A stretch of 64,000 bases of DNA from Trichuris trichiura (taxonomy: Eukaryota > Nematoda > Enoplea > Trichinellida > Trichuridae): contig JBAJFE010000061.1 of NCBI GenBank assembly GCA_037903355.1, forward strand, positions 682,001 to 746,000, read 5' to 3'. A program made the translations under genes and the position numbers. The notes below the pieces were generated by a model, which worked only from the letters and a program-made list of their open reading frames with translations, was not told the DNA's origin and did no database searches. This document shows, piece after piece, positions 36,701-46,699 of this stretch (its first letter is position 1; every line of letters starts with the position of its first letter).

Positions 36701-39700
36701 AGGTGTTGCGCCACATTAGTCAGTTCGTTTTTACCTGTTGTACTCGTTGCATCAGCATTGTTGGCCCTTTTGCTCGCCGCCTACATGTCCGTTACGAGTT
36801 TTGATCGAGGTAGGACGGTAAAGTTCGATCTTCGGTAAATGACCAATTTTTGTGCCGATCATCGCCGCATAATTGGGTGATTACAGCATGTTCATTCATA
36901 ATCAATAGCCGCTGCTCCTGTAAGAGACGGGGCGGATAGCGGGAGTCGATCGACTTACCAATTGCATGACCGTTGATTGTCTCATTGCGACCACTTGTTT
37001 TCGCCATTCTGTTCCCCCTAGTTTGGCTTATATAAGCATTCTATCGAATTTTTGCATATACGTCACCATAGCTCTATTTTGCATACCTTAATATGCAAAT
37101 CAGCTACTCTTCTATCCGTTGTAAGAAGTCACCAATATGGGAAAATGCTTTTAAGTTCCGACATCTTATTATTATGTATTTGTTGCCTTATCCGTTGTAA
37201 GCCAACAGGAGGCGGTAAGGTTGACGCTCATAGCTGCTGGACTTTTCTAAGAGAAACCGTATTCAATTTTCCTTATGCAAAAAGCATATATCCATCCGAT
37301 GACTGACCTTTAGATTTCCAAAAGTAACGTCCATGGACAGCTATGACAAGTGTTTATTATTCGTCTGCATTTGTGAAAATTTCAGAGCCCAAGTCCGAGC
37401 ATGACAACGGTTTCATGTCCCGAATACGGTGACTTACAGGACAAGCTCCAGCGATTGGAGTCCGATAGAGAAAGCTTGTCTCTACAGGTTAGCTTTCGCG
37501 CTGACCTCCGCGGCATTTTATGCCGGCTGGTTGAATTTTCGTTAGGTTTCGGTACGCTGGGCGCTCAAACGGACAAAATTCGGGATTTGGAATCAATGCT
37601 CGAGGACAAAAAGACAAAGCTGGACTCGACCGAGGAGATGTTGCACGAAGTGAGTGGAGTAATGTCTAGCTTGTTTTGCGAGAAGGTGAAAAGCGGCGCG
37701 GCAAAAAGTTCGCTTCGTTAACTCGCTTCTCCCGCCCAGCATTTGTCCTTTCAATCATTTGCTCGTCACATGCTTTATGGCTTCGTAGGCTTTGCCCGCC
37801 GCCGGTTAGGGTGAGAGAGAGAGAGAGATAGCATAGGCACTCTGTTGACGCGCGACCTAGCACCAATTGCGCGCCATTGCCAGTTACTGACCACATTTCG
37901 TTCCATTGCAGGAGTTGGTCACTCGGAGCTCTTTGGAGACCAACAAGCTAGACTTGATGGCCGAGATATCCAATTTGAAGCTAAAAATGGCCGCCCTGGA
38001 ACGCGACAAGTACGAGCGAGAACAACAGCTGAAGAATGCCCAGGTTATTCGACAGCTCATGTAGTTGTCCCAAGAAGAGTTCGTCGGTATATTTCAGAGC
38101 GAAATATCCCAACTGCAAAGTGTGCTGAAGACGCGGACCGACGATCAGGAGGACTTGCGTTTTCCAACAGGCTCCTACGACCGCTGTAAGAAGCTTTAGC
38201 CATTGTTCATAATTAGTTCAAGCCTAGACGTCGCTAGTAGTTTAAATCTGGCACCTATAGGCAAAGTCGCCAGGCAAAATTTGCATATCTACTCTTTCAG
38301 CCCATCCCAACAGGGTGTTACGCGTGTCGTTGTCAGGTTGCCTTAGCCGGCTTTGCCAACTGGTGAAGTAGTCGAGCGTCCGCCAAAATGTTGCTTCTTT
38401 TTTTTCCCGCTATGCGCTAGATACGGTCGGTCCGTTACGCCTTCCACTGACTTAAACTGTGAGGCAACTTTAATCGTCCTCTTTGAAATGCTTTAAGTTG
38501 ATAAACGCTCATGAGCTAAGTCGCACGGGAAAGGAATCGAATTTATTCCGCGCCTGCGGGCTGATGTCACTTGTAACTACGACTTTGGATGTTTGTAAAA
38601 TAAGCTCTCTAAGTACGGCCATGTAATTTTATTATTTAGCCAATAATTGGCTTGGCGGTTAGCCGATCGAATTTGCGCAACCTCCGACGGGATGGGGGTC
38701 CGCGTTGCGCCGATGCTGAAGAATTCAGCTTTGTTGGCTTGCCCAAAGTCCGTCATGTATATTCGTTTGTTTCGAAACGATAAATATTGCCTATATAGCT
38801 CCCAACGCGACGTAGCGGCGAAAAGTTGCTTCGTCGCGCAGCATTGTGCAACTGCCGTTGCCGTAAAAGCGAAGTAAAAAGTCTGAGTAGCGGCTGTTCG
38901 CTCCACCCTTGAAGCGTTTGCTTTGAATGAATGTTCCCTTTTCTTTTATGCGCATACTTTTCATTCTGATGCGAGCTGCGAATTTGCTGCTTTTTTCAGC
39001 CGCCGAGTTGAATCGACTTCGCCACGCCGTGCAGAAACTTTTGACCAACAATGCCGAAAAGGTAACGAATGGGCAGGCGTTTGTATGCTCTCAATTGGAC
39101 AGTTTCGTTCAGGAGGAAGAAATTGTCCATCTTCGAAAGTATATTGACGGCGATCAAACGCAAGGCTTCCGGTTTCGCGGTTTGGGTACGCAGGGCGTCC
39201 CGATTACGCGTGTTTAATTTGAAATAAGTTTTTTCAGCAGCGGATTGCAACTGCTCGACTGCTCCGCGCTCCTTTGCCTCCGGTGTTGGTCAGGACTACT
39301 ACAACAGTCACGGAATCGATCCGAGCTTCCATATGCGCAAGCTGCTTTCAACCGTTCGTTTTGAAGTCCTCCCTTATATGGCTTGAAAGAGTTGTTACAT
39401 TTTTAAGGCTGAAATGTCGCACGGTTACGGTGCTCAGGATGGCCCATTTGTTGACGAGTATTACCGGTCCGGCGCAACGAGCTTACATGCAGCCACCTAC
39501 GGTTCGGACTTCCTTGGAGGTCCTATGCATCAGGTTGGAAGGATATACGCATATATGTTGTAGTTATGTGTTAGTTTTTTATTCGCCTCTTTTTTTAATA
39601 GTGCCAGTTGCCTTCGTCGACTAGTTGCTACCCAAGTTCTCCCATAACCGGCCGAATGCGCTCGCCTCGATATGCCGCCGGTATGGGAGCGCAATCGTCG

Positions 39701-42483
39701 ATGATCGCTTCGACCAGACTTTATGGGAATAGCGCTTCGAGACAGCTGGCTGCCGAGCTTGACCAATTGGCATTGCAGTATCGCAGACCAATCATGGAAG
39801 GATACTATCCTACAGGTAGCCTTCCCCGACAGGTTCAATCGAGTGTACTTTAGTTTATAGTGACTTAAGATTCGCCTTTTTATTTCAGATTGCCTTGGGT
39901 GCGCCTAGGAAATGTCAAAATGGCGAGTATGGTGAGTGGCCTCCGTGTGGCTGTTTTACCTTGTACGGCGGGAACGGTCATCCCTTATACATTCCTGCCG
40001 GCGTAAAAGGCGATAGGCGTAGCACATCCGTACCGAATTTAGGTGGGCATTTTCAAATCTTTGACAAACAGGGCGCGGGTCTTTCAAAGTGCCGGCTTAT
40101 CTTTTCCAGGGCTCAGACCTATCGAGGAGGACAAGTTGTTCTCGGGTGAGCTAAACTGCCTAACATTTTCAATGCTACGTTTTATTAACTTGGTGTCTTC
40201 GGGATGCTGGCTGGGGAAATTTTGCCTGACTCGACTGGTGCGCTTTCACTACGGGCTGCTCGAGCTATGCACACTGGTGACGGAGGGGCATATTGCCAAT
40301 TTCTGCTTAGACTCTTAGGTTTAAGAACGCATGGCTAAGGAGGAACGTTTTTTTCCATTGCAGCAGCGGACAGCGATGACCTCAGCGTCCGATCGGCATC
40401 TCAATTCAACGATCACTTCAAGCGCAATCGCAAGTATAGTTCTTTGCGGAATTTCGTGTCAAGGTGCGCATTTTGTAATTTTTTAAAAATGTTTACCTAT
40501 GGGATTTTTTTAGGATAAAGCGGAGCACCTCGGAAGAGGGTCGCATTGGCAACGGGCAGCACAAGTCATCGAAGCATTTTTCAGGCCATCCCGTTAGGGA
40601 CAGACCTGGCCAGCTACCTCTTTTCGACTTGGGCTGCGATCGAAGAGTTTTCCTTCGGTAATCGATCGGCTAATTGCTCGAGCAGTCATGCTAAAAACTT
40701 TGACTTCCCTTGTAGTCCCGCGCTCAGCGTTTTTTGCAAGTGGAATTCGGATCAGCTTTCCGAATGGCTTTGCGAGTTGGGCTTGTCGTCCTACGTCAAC
40801 GACTGCCGTAGTAACGTCAAATCCGGCCGACATATGATCAACATGACGGACGTCGACTTTGAAAAAGTACATCACACAAAGTTGCATACTCGAAAAGCTT
40901 TATTCCCATTACTGTACTGTAGTAAAGCAGGAAAGCTTTTGTTTAATTTTCAAAACTACATCGACCTACCGATGGGCAGCTAGCTGTGGACGAGATGCAT
41001 GATAAGGCTACGGGCTTTCGCACTTCATTACAGGGCAAGAAAAATAGCGGGAATTAAGCCTACGTCAATCCGCAGTGGTTTTCCATTCAGGTCATTCTTT
41101 TTACCTAATAATTTGCGGAGTGTGTTGTAGTTTCTTTCAGCCCATTCGAACAGGTGAACTTGGACATATTTGAATTTACTAAGCCTTAGCTGCGAGATCT
41201 CCTACCGCATTATTTTCTTTGCCCCTTTCTCGCTCGTGCTGTCAGACATTAGAGGGAAAGAAAGGGAAAGCTTAATGCTTTTCGTTTTAGTATTTATGCA
41301 TAAAAGACCCGTTGCATCGGAAACGTTTGCGAATAGCGCTTATGTCGATCGAAGCTGGCAAGCAAGAGCCGTCTGAACGTATGGACTACCAGCAGACTGT
41401 TCGTATGTTTTTTTTTATTTTCGTAGAAACTGTTGAACATTACGCGGATGCAATTCTAGGTTGGCTAGACGACATTGGCCTTCCTCAGTACAGAGAGGCA
41501 TTCGTAGCTTATCGTATTGACGGTGCAATGTTGGACGTATTGACCGTTGATGATCTGTTTCACCTGCGAATCACGTGCGCTTTGCATCACGCTTCAATAA
41601 GGCGAGGTATTCAAATTTTGAGAATGATCGGTTTCAATCCCGGACGGCTCCATCGCAAGTTCGACCCTGTAGGTTCAGTATTCACCGGATAAGTCCGCTT
41701 TGCTTAATTATCTTATTTTCAAGTTGGTGACCAGCCGCGGGTCCTGCGCCAGTGCTGTTCAATGGTGGACGCAGCACTGCATCAGCGAATGGCTACGGAC
41801 TAACGACCTGACCGAATTCACCCCAAATTTAATGTGCTCCGGCATTCATGGTGGTCTGCTGGTATTACCTTTAGTGCCAATAAAATTAAGCCATCTCAGT
41901 TGGTCATTTTCGTAGATTCTGGAACCGACGTTTACGGCTGAATCGCTAGCGTCCGTACTTCAAATTGGCGTGCAAAAGACGTTGCTGCGTCGTCATGTTT
42001 CCACTCAGTTTTCCAACTTGATTGGCGCCGATCTTGTTGCGGCGAAAAGGCAGTTTCTGATGCAGTCGAATTCACCTGTACTGACACCAGTTCTCAAAGT
42101 GAAGGTTCGTCGTGGAAAGAGATTCCTGTTTTGAGCCATTTGGGGTTGTTTTATTTTTTGCAGCTTCAGAAGAAGTCGGGTTTTTCTCTACCGAAGAAAA
42201 AGGGGAAAAATGAAATTTTCTGCGAGCCGGGTGACCTAGTTTGCCCTGTGATCAAACGCTCCACAACGTCGGTCCCATTGAAAGCGCCCGTACGCCCCGT
42301 GGCTGACGGTGAAATTACAAGGAATGGTGGCACGCAGGTACGACATTAAATTTATTCTAGTTAAGGTAGCAAAACTATGAAATTGTTGACTGATACATGT
42401 TTTGAAATCTTTTACAGAAGATTATCTTTAAGGATTCTTTGCCCGAGCAAGCATTGCACAACATGACTACAACAAACGTGTAA
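24704..42483 (+). CDS. Liprin-beta (PPFIBP family) scaffold protein
   Basis: Liprin-beta proteins pair with liprin-alpha in presynaptic and adhesion-site scaffolds. Exons are 24704-25033, 37386-37487, 37546-37649, 37912-38043, 38098-38185, 39000-39185, 39238-39353, 39408-39533, 39602-39832, 39889-39931, 40010-40042, 40110-40145, 40364-40463, 40514-40657, 40716-40866, 41291-41402, 41460-41668, 41724-41861, 41916-42104, 42164-42337 and 42418-42483. The coiled coil shows the family block SSLETNKLDLMAEISNLKLK. A basic RRSTSVPNL motif matches the vertebrate linker. Three SAM domains follow: SAM1 (FCKWNSDQLSEWLCELGL...PLHRKRLRIAL), SAM2 (RWLDDIGLPQY...TVDDLFHLRI) and SAM3 (WLRTNDLTEFTPNL...GIHGGLL...LEPTF). 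The first intron is 12.35 kb; the rest are mostly 50-60 nt. The 37487/37546 junction does not keep frame (see findings). Exons 39000-39353 are the least certain. The first in-frame ATG, 24704, is taken as start. Confidence 0.9.
32279..32296. repeat. (CT)n microsatellite
   Basis: Nine CT units about 770 bp before the candidate alternative first exon of liprin-beta; a matching (GA)n run lies at about 37811-37828. Confidence 0.9.
33065..33619 (+). CDS. Candidate alternative first coding exon of liprin-beta
   Basis: An open frame with a good ATG at 33065 (MAATMTLGRRRKQRHG...) runs 185 codons to a CGG|GTAATG donor in phase 0, the same phase as exon 1 at 24704-25033. It can therefore splice to 37386 without a frame change. 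The sequence is basic at its start, then Ser/Thr/Pro/Gly-rich with a short polyproline stretch near residue 137, typical of disordered N-termini. A second, stronger donor (GAT|GTAAGT at 33130) would give a 22-codon exon, also phase 0. It could instead be a separate nested gene. No family similarity is recognised. Confidence 0.5.
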
Positions 42484-43212
42484 AGCGAAGATGCTGACTT
42501 TAAAGTCTTTCCTTCACTTCTTCTTAGTACAAGCAAGCAAAAGCGGTCATCTATCTTGCTTGACCTATTCTTTACCGAGCCTTTGCCATTGGTCATTGCC
42601 ATGCCTTGTTTCCTTTCGAATTACTTACCTTTTTCTGCCGTTTTTACTGTTCATAGTTGACAGTTGAGGATGAACAGCCGTTTTGTTTCGTTGCTTTTCG
42701 CCGGCCAGAATGTCTTTCGATTGCATATCGCATTTGCTCAACTGAAAAAAATGAAAAGCTGGCGAAAAGGCGAACAAAGCGGAGATTATTGGCCACTTGT
42801 TTTTTCGCAAAACGCGCATTGTCGTTGGACTTGCCGAGTGCCTTAACCTTTTGCACATTTAACAAAAGAAGAGAGAATGTTTCTGGAAGGAAAATAAATT
42901 GCTTCAATCGATTTAGCTTTCGAGTGCTGCCCGGCCTTAATAGCCGAATTATCGACAGCCTTCTTTGCTTTTCACCTCACGATTGTTTGCGTGGTGATTT
43001 GATAGTGGCAATGCATAATGTGATCAACTTCGTTCATCCCGTATGCTTCCTTCCCCGCACCATTCCAATTTTGTCTCGTTGAAACGTTTTGTATGTATAC
43101 CGTTTGGTAAGTTTCTACACTTTACCACAAGTTTGCCAGGAACGATTTTATTAATGTATTGCGGTTCTTGCCGACGGAGATAAGCATCGCATTTCCCTCC
43201 TTTTGCGGTGAT
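42484..43212. other. Liprin-beta 3' flank
   Basis: This stretch holds the 3' UTR and spacer. A 141-codon plus frame (42657-43082) begins with TTG, shows no domain and overlaps equally long antisense frames, so it is treated as chance. Confidence 0.4.
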
Positions 43213-43424
43213 TCATTGCACAGGGAGGTAGCATGCGTTGCTTTTCGAATGTGCATTCAATTTTTCTATTGTCCTCCATAGCCATGATAGATAACATGTT
43301 ACTTTCGCGTATGCTTGCCTATCTTTCACCTCAGTATCATCTGTCTCTTAGAGACGGAACAATATCACTCCATAAATAATGAACGTATCTTTTCTCAGGC
43401 GTACCAGTGCACCGCCCGAATCGG
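43213..43424 (-). pseudogene. Relic of a serine protease last exon
   Basis: Minus-strand sequence after a TTTTAAG acceptor reads DSGGALVRLRKDTF, IIYGVILF and later DRQAYAKVTCYLSWL, matching the last exon of the three proteases downstream (GDSGGPLACLKDGTF, RQAFSKVSYYLPWI). It is broken: the glycine codon before DSGG is reduced to two bases, the invariant proline after GG is alanine, and a TAA stop interrupts the frame after LFRL. No other exon of this copy was found between here and 46.7 kb, so it is a partial, inactivated member of the cluster. Confidence 0.75.
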
Positions 43425-45207
43425 CTTAAAATAGAAAAGGTGTGCGAAGCAGTGGAATGTTGAAGAGTTCAAAACTTGTGCTCATTTTAAATATGCTTAT
43501 CTGATGTCAGCTTAAAGTGATAATGAATAGTTACATTTCAACAACCTATATGTGTGTCTTGTCTTCAAGCGAGACGTAATGATTCAAATCCATCATCGCA
43601 TCGTGTAAGAGGAAGTCGATTCGTTATGTTCTCTAAGCGCTTTTTTTAAAAATGACATTTTCGTGTTATTTACCTGCAAGCTTCTACCGCCGCTTGTGAC
43701 GTAATCAGAAAAGAGATCTATGCATGCACATGTAACAAGGTTTATGCTCATACTTGTCTATTTCAGCCGTTCTTAGAGGAATACCTATCATTGTTGTCTG
43801 TATGCAAGCGAAGCTATAACGTTCACTTAACTTAAGCTTAGGTTTATATAATCGACATGCATATATAGTCTTATAGAGTCTGCCCACACCTTATCTGAGA
43901 TCTTATAAATGAGATAAAGTTGCTGCTACTCGCCTATCTTATGCCATTATTCAACGTTTTATTTTGTCCGCGTAGCAGTCATGAGTTCTGGAGGAATGTA
44001 TTGTTTACATCGCTGTCGGTAATATGAGCTTGTAATTGTAATTAATGGTTTTACAAAGTTTGTTTCCTAAACATTTGAGTCAGTAGTAGTTTCTGACAAC
44101 AAGCAAATCAACTATCTTGAGCCAGTGTTCGCTAGTTAAAGCATTTTATGGAAATAAGCCTGCATGTGGCGCTCTACGTAACGCCAGCACCTTATAAGAT
44201 GTGTTCTCTTAAAGGTCAGCTTCAAAAAATGGTAAGAATTGAAGGCAACGGCTTTTGGCATTGTTTGAATGGAGAAATTGAATGCTCTGGAAACGCTATT
44301 CTTCATTTTTGTTTTGAATTGGACTTTAAGATTTCACGTTGGGGGTTCGATCCGACCAGAATGACAGAGACGATTCTTTTCTCGACTGCGTTAAGCTGAA
44401 AGCAATTTTTATTATGCTATCCCCGCGTCGTGACATTAATCTCTTCTATTGTTCTTTTGTCGGGCCTAGAAGGCAGGTAGGTATCCATCAACTTTTATGA
44501 TTAATCAGCCGAAGTGACTACTGCAGCGAAAATGCTGAGGTTCTATTGATACTTTTGCTCTCGTTGCTGCATGCATTTTTGAGCTATAAGGATGCGTTAG
44601 CTTTGAGCCAGACAGAGCTTAGCTAACGAGAACGATGACACTTTTTCCTGGATTTTTGTTTTTCTTCTTCCGTAGAAGCAATCAGTCAAGGTAGAATTTG
44701 CAATGAATGGAAGAATGGAACTCTTTGGCTTGTAGGATATTTTCGGAAAGAAAAATGAGGTATGAATAAATATTTCAATCTTAACACGTGAACAAATGCT
44801 CCTCGTACATTATGCGTGGAAAAAAGGTTCAACGTTTTTTTCAATTTTTTTAGGCGACAAGTCGATCGGTAGCCTATGAAATTAGCAAGTTAGCAAGCTG
44901 TATGGTAGCTTTTTGCCATTCATTCCCGATTCCAAAAAATATGATCCCAATCGCTTATCGTATTTTGCTAGTTGAAAATATGTCGTACGACATAAGTCTG
45001 ACACGTGGACGGTAATCAGTACAAAAGGAAAAGTGGTCTGTGCTTTAGTCGCGCTCATAAAGATGCCTGACTTTGGTATCTACGCTTGACGTTATTGGAA
45101 TGTGTATTATCCAAAATAGAGCGCTCCGTACTGACTTACCTTCTGAAGTAATGAGTGAAAAATGCGCAAGTCTTTGTGCACTGAACGTTTACTTTTTAAC
45201 TTAGCTC
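43425..45207. other. Spacer within the protease region
   Basis: Non-coding as far as I can see. Frames up to 83 codons (44148-44399 plus) have no recognised motif. No further exons of the relic protease were found. Confidence 0.4.
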
Positions 45208-45666
45208 ACAATGGAGAGTGTGAAACAATTAACTGATGAGAAAACGATAGATAATTTAAAGGTCAATCAACTCAAAAGAGGGTATCCTACATCTCATTAT
45301 GTGGGAATGCATCTGTCCTGAAGTGCTCCTTGGATAGCTTCTCCATGTTTTCCATGTATAACTCTAACTTCAGCCCTGAGCACAAAGACTTCTTGCAGAC
45401 GATAGCTCCCGGTAAGTGTTTGCCTGTCTGTTCCAATTGAGTTTATTATCAATCAAGGCTTTTAATGCTTAGTAGTTAAATTGTAATTAATAAGCACATG
45501 CCCCATTACGGAGTTAGAGTTAAATGGAAAACGTAGAAAGTTCCCACTGAGCACTTCGGAACAGACATGGTCCCACATGATGAGATGTAGGATCCCTTTT
45601 TGAGTCAATTGACCTTTAAATTATCTATCGCCTTCTTATCAGTTAACTATCTTCAACTCTCCATTT
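45208..45666. mobile_element. Inverted-repeat (foldback) element, ~125-nt arms
   Basis: Arms 45208-45331 and 45541-45666 are reverse complements at roughly 80-85 percent by eye, with a ~210-nt centre. Shared blocks include CGATAGATAATTTAAAGGTC, ATCCTACATCTCAT and GAAGTGCTC. There is no open frame of transposase length, so it is a non-autonomous foldback or MITE-like unit. It ends about 25 bp before the next element. Confidence 0.75.
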
Positions 45667-45691
45667 TAAGAGTACCCTCCAGTTTAAGGTA

Positions 45692-46400
45692 CAGTAAAAC
45701 CTTCAGTAATTCGAGTCTCCATAATCTGAATCCCTCTCTAATCCGAACTCGCGGATTAGAACAATAGAACAACAGTATACGTTAAAGATAATTAGGCTAC
45801 TTATGCGAAACGGGCAGCCACTTGGCGGCTACGGCTATAAGGACAGTAAACGACCTGCCAACGGTCCCTTCGCTGTACGTTAACATAGGCGCACACGGCT
45901 CTGCCGAACAAATCTCAACCAATAAGTTGATTACAGCAAGGCACCTCGAGACCTAGGCGTCCCCAAATAGACAGAACTGTGGATCAAAGGCCTGATGTTT
46001 TTCAGTCGTATAAAACTACAATTTATTCTCATATAACGCAATGATCGGCCGCTAACTCAATTAATGTTCGAGCCAACAACTGGCCGACAGCTATGAATAC
46101 AGAAAAATAAGTTTACGGGAACTATTTCTCACGTTGCTTCGGGGTACAGCGTCTATGCCATATAAGAAACCGGTTTCCGCTGGTCAATCGTTTTCTTTAA
46201 TCAGACGGACTTCGCTGCCCTTGTTAAGCTATTCACAGTTTGCAGAGACTGACGTCGCGCCGTAGACGCCAGGAACCTACATCTAAAATTGCATTACCTG
46301 CTTTTCTGTGACTTACTGTAAGCCTACTCCATAATCCGAATTTTTCCGTAATCCGAACTACCCTCCACCCCGACGCGTTCGGATTAGGGAGGTTTTACTG
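45692..46400. mobile_element. pogo/Tigger-like MITE (709 bp) with TA target duplication
   Basis: The ends are CAGTAAAACCTTCAGTAATT and the complement of CAGTAAAACCTCCCTAATCC, flanked on both sides by TA (45690-45691 and 46401-46402). Subterminal TAATCCGAA-type motifs recur inside both ends. Terminal CAGT...AATCCGAA repeats with TA duplications are typical of the pogo/Tigger/Jerky branch of Tc1-mariner. The internal sequence has no transposase frame, so it is non-autonomous. Confidence 0.8.
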
Positions 46401-46699
46401 TAGTTATTAAATTAATAACCGCTTATCCTTTCGTTGATTTGCTTCGGTAATTTCAGAAACCAACAACGGGCAACAAAAAAAGCTGTAGACACATTTCATC
46501 ATGAAGATATACTCAGGGTTGCTTTAAATCTCACTTTATGGGGAAGCTACTGATTGCCATTGAACAGCTATTTGTTTTACTTAGGTTTTTCAGCTCTGCT
46601 GTCGAAATTTTTGCTAACTCCTTGAAAGTTCCACTTTCCTCTAATAACTGCGGTTCATTGCACAATGCAGCGAAATTGGATGCCGTAGTTTTCATTCTT

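Larger units (their letters stand above)
25034..37385 (+). other. Liprin-beta first intron (12.35 kb)
   Basis: The donor ACG|GTGAGT at 25033 and the acceptor at 37385 are both in phase 0. Apart from the alternative first exon at 33065-33619 and a CT microsatellite at 32279-32296, I found no coding segment. The many open frames here (for example 29072-29419, 30336-30859, 35463-35846) lack domains and codon character and look like chance in this moderately GC-rich tract. Such size is out of scale with the other introns and suggests regulatory content or a second promoter. Confidence 0.6.

Noticed and set aside
40867..40983. Read-through after the SAM1 exon of liprin-beta (VHHTKLHTRK...)
   Set aside because: It superficially resembles the next SAM1 helix, but the exon at 41291 (YLCIKDPLHRKRLRIAL) matches the family far better and fits phase 0.
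41427..41459. Acceptor at 41426 adding a few residues before SAM2
   Set aside because: The acceptor at 41459 gives RWLDDIGLPQY directly after the previous exon, as in vertebrate liprin-beta, in a normal 57-nt intron.
42657..43082. 141-codon plus frame after liprin-beta
   Set aside because: It starts with TTG, overlaps antisense frames of similar size and shows no family signature.
44335..44360. tRNA-like B-box (GGTTCGATCC)
   Set aside because: No pairing T-arm, acceptor stem or A-box is found at the right distance.
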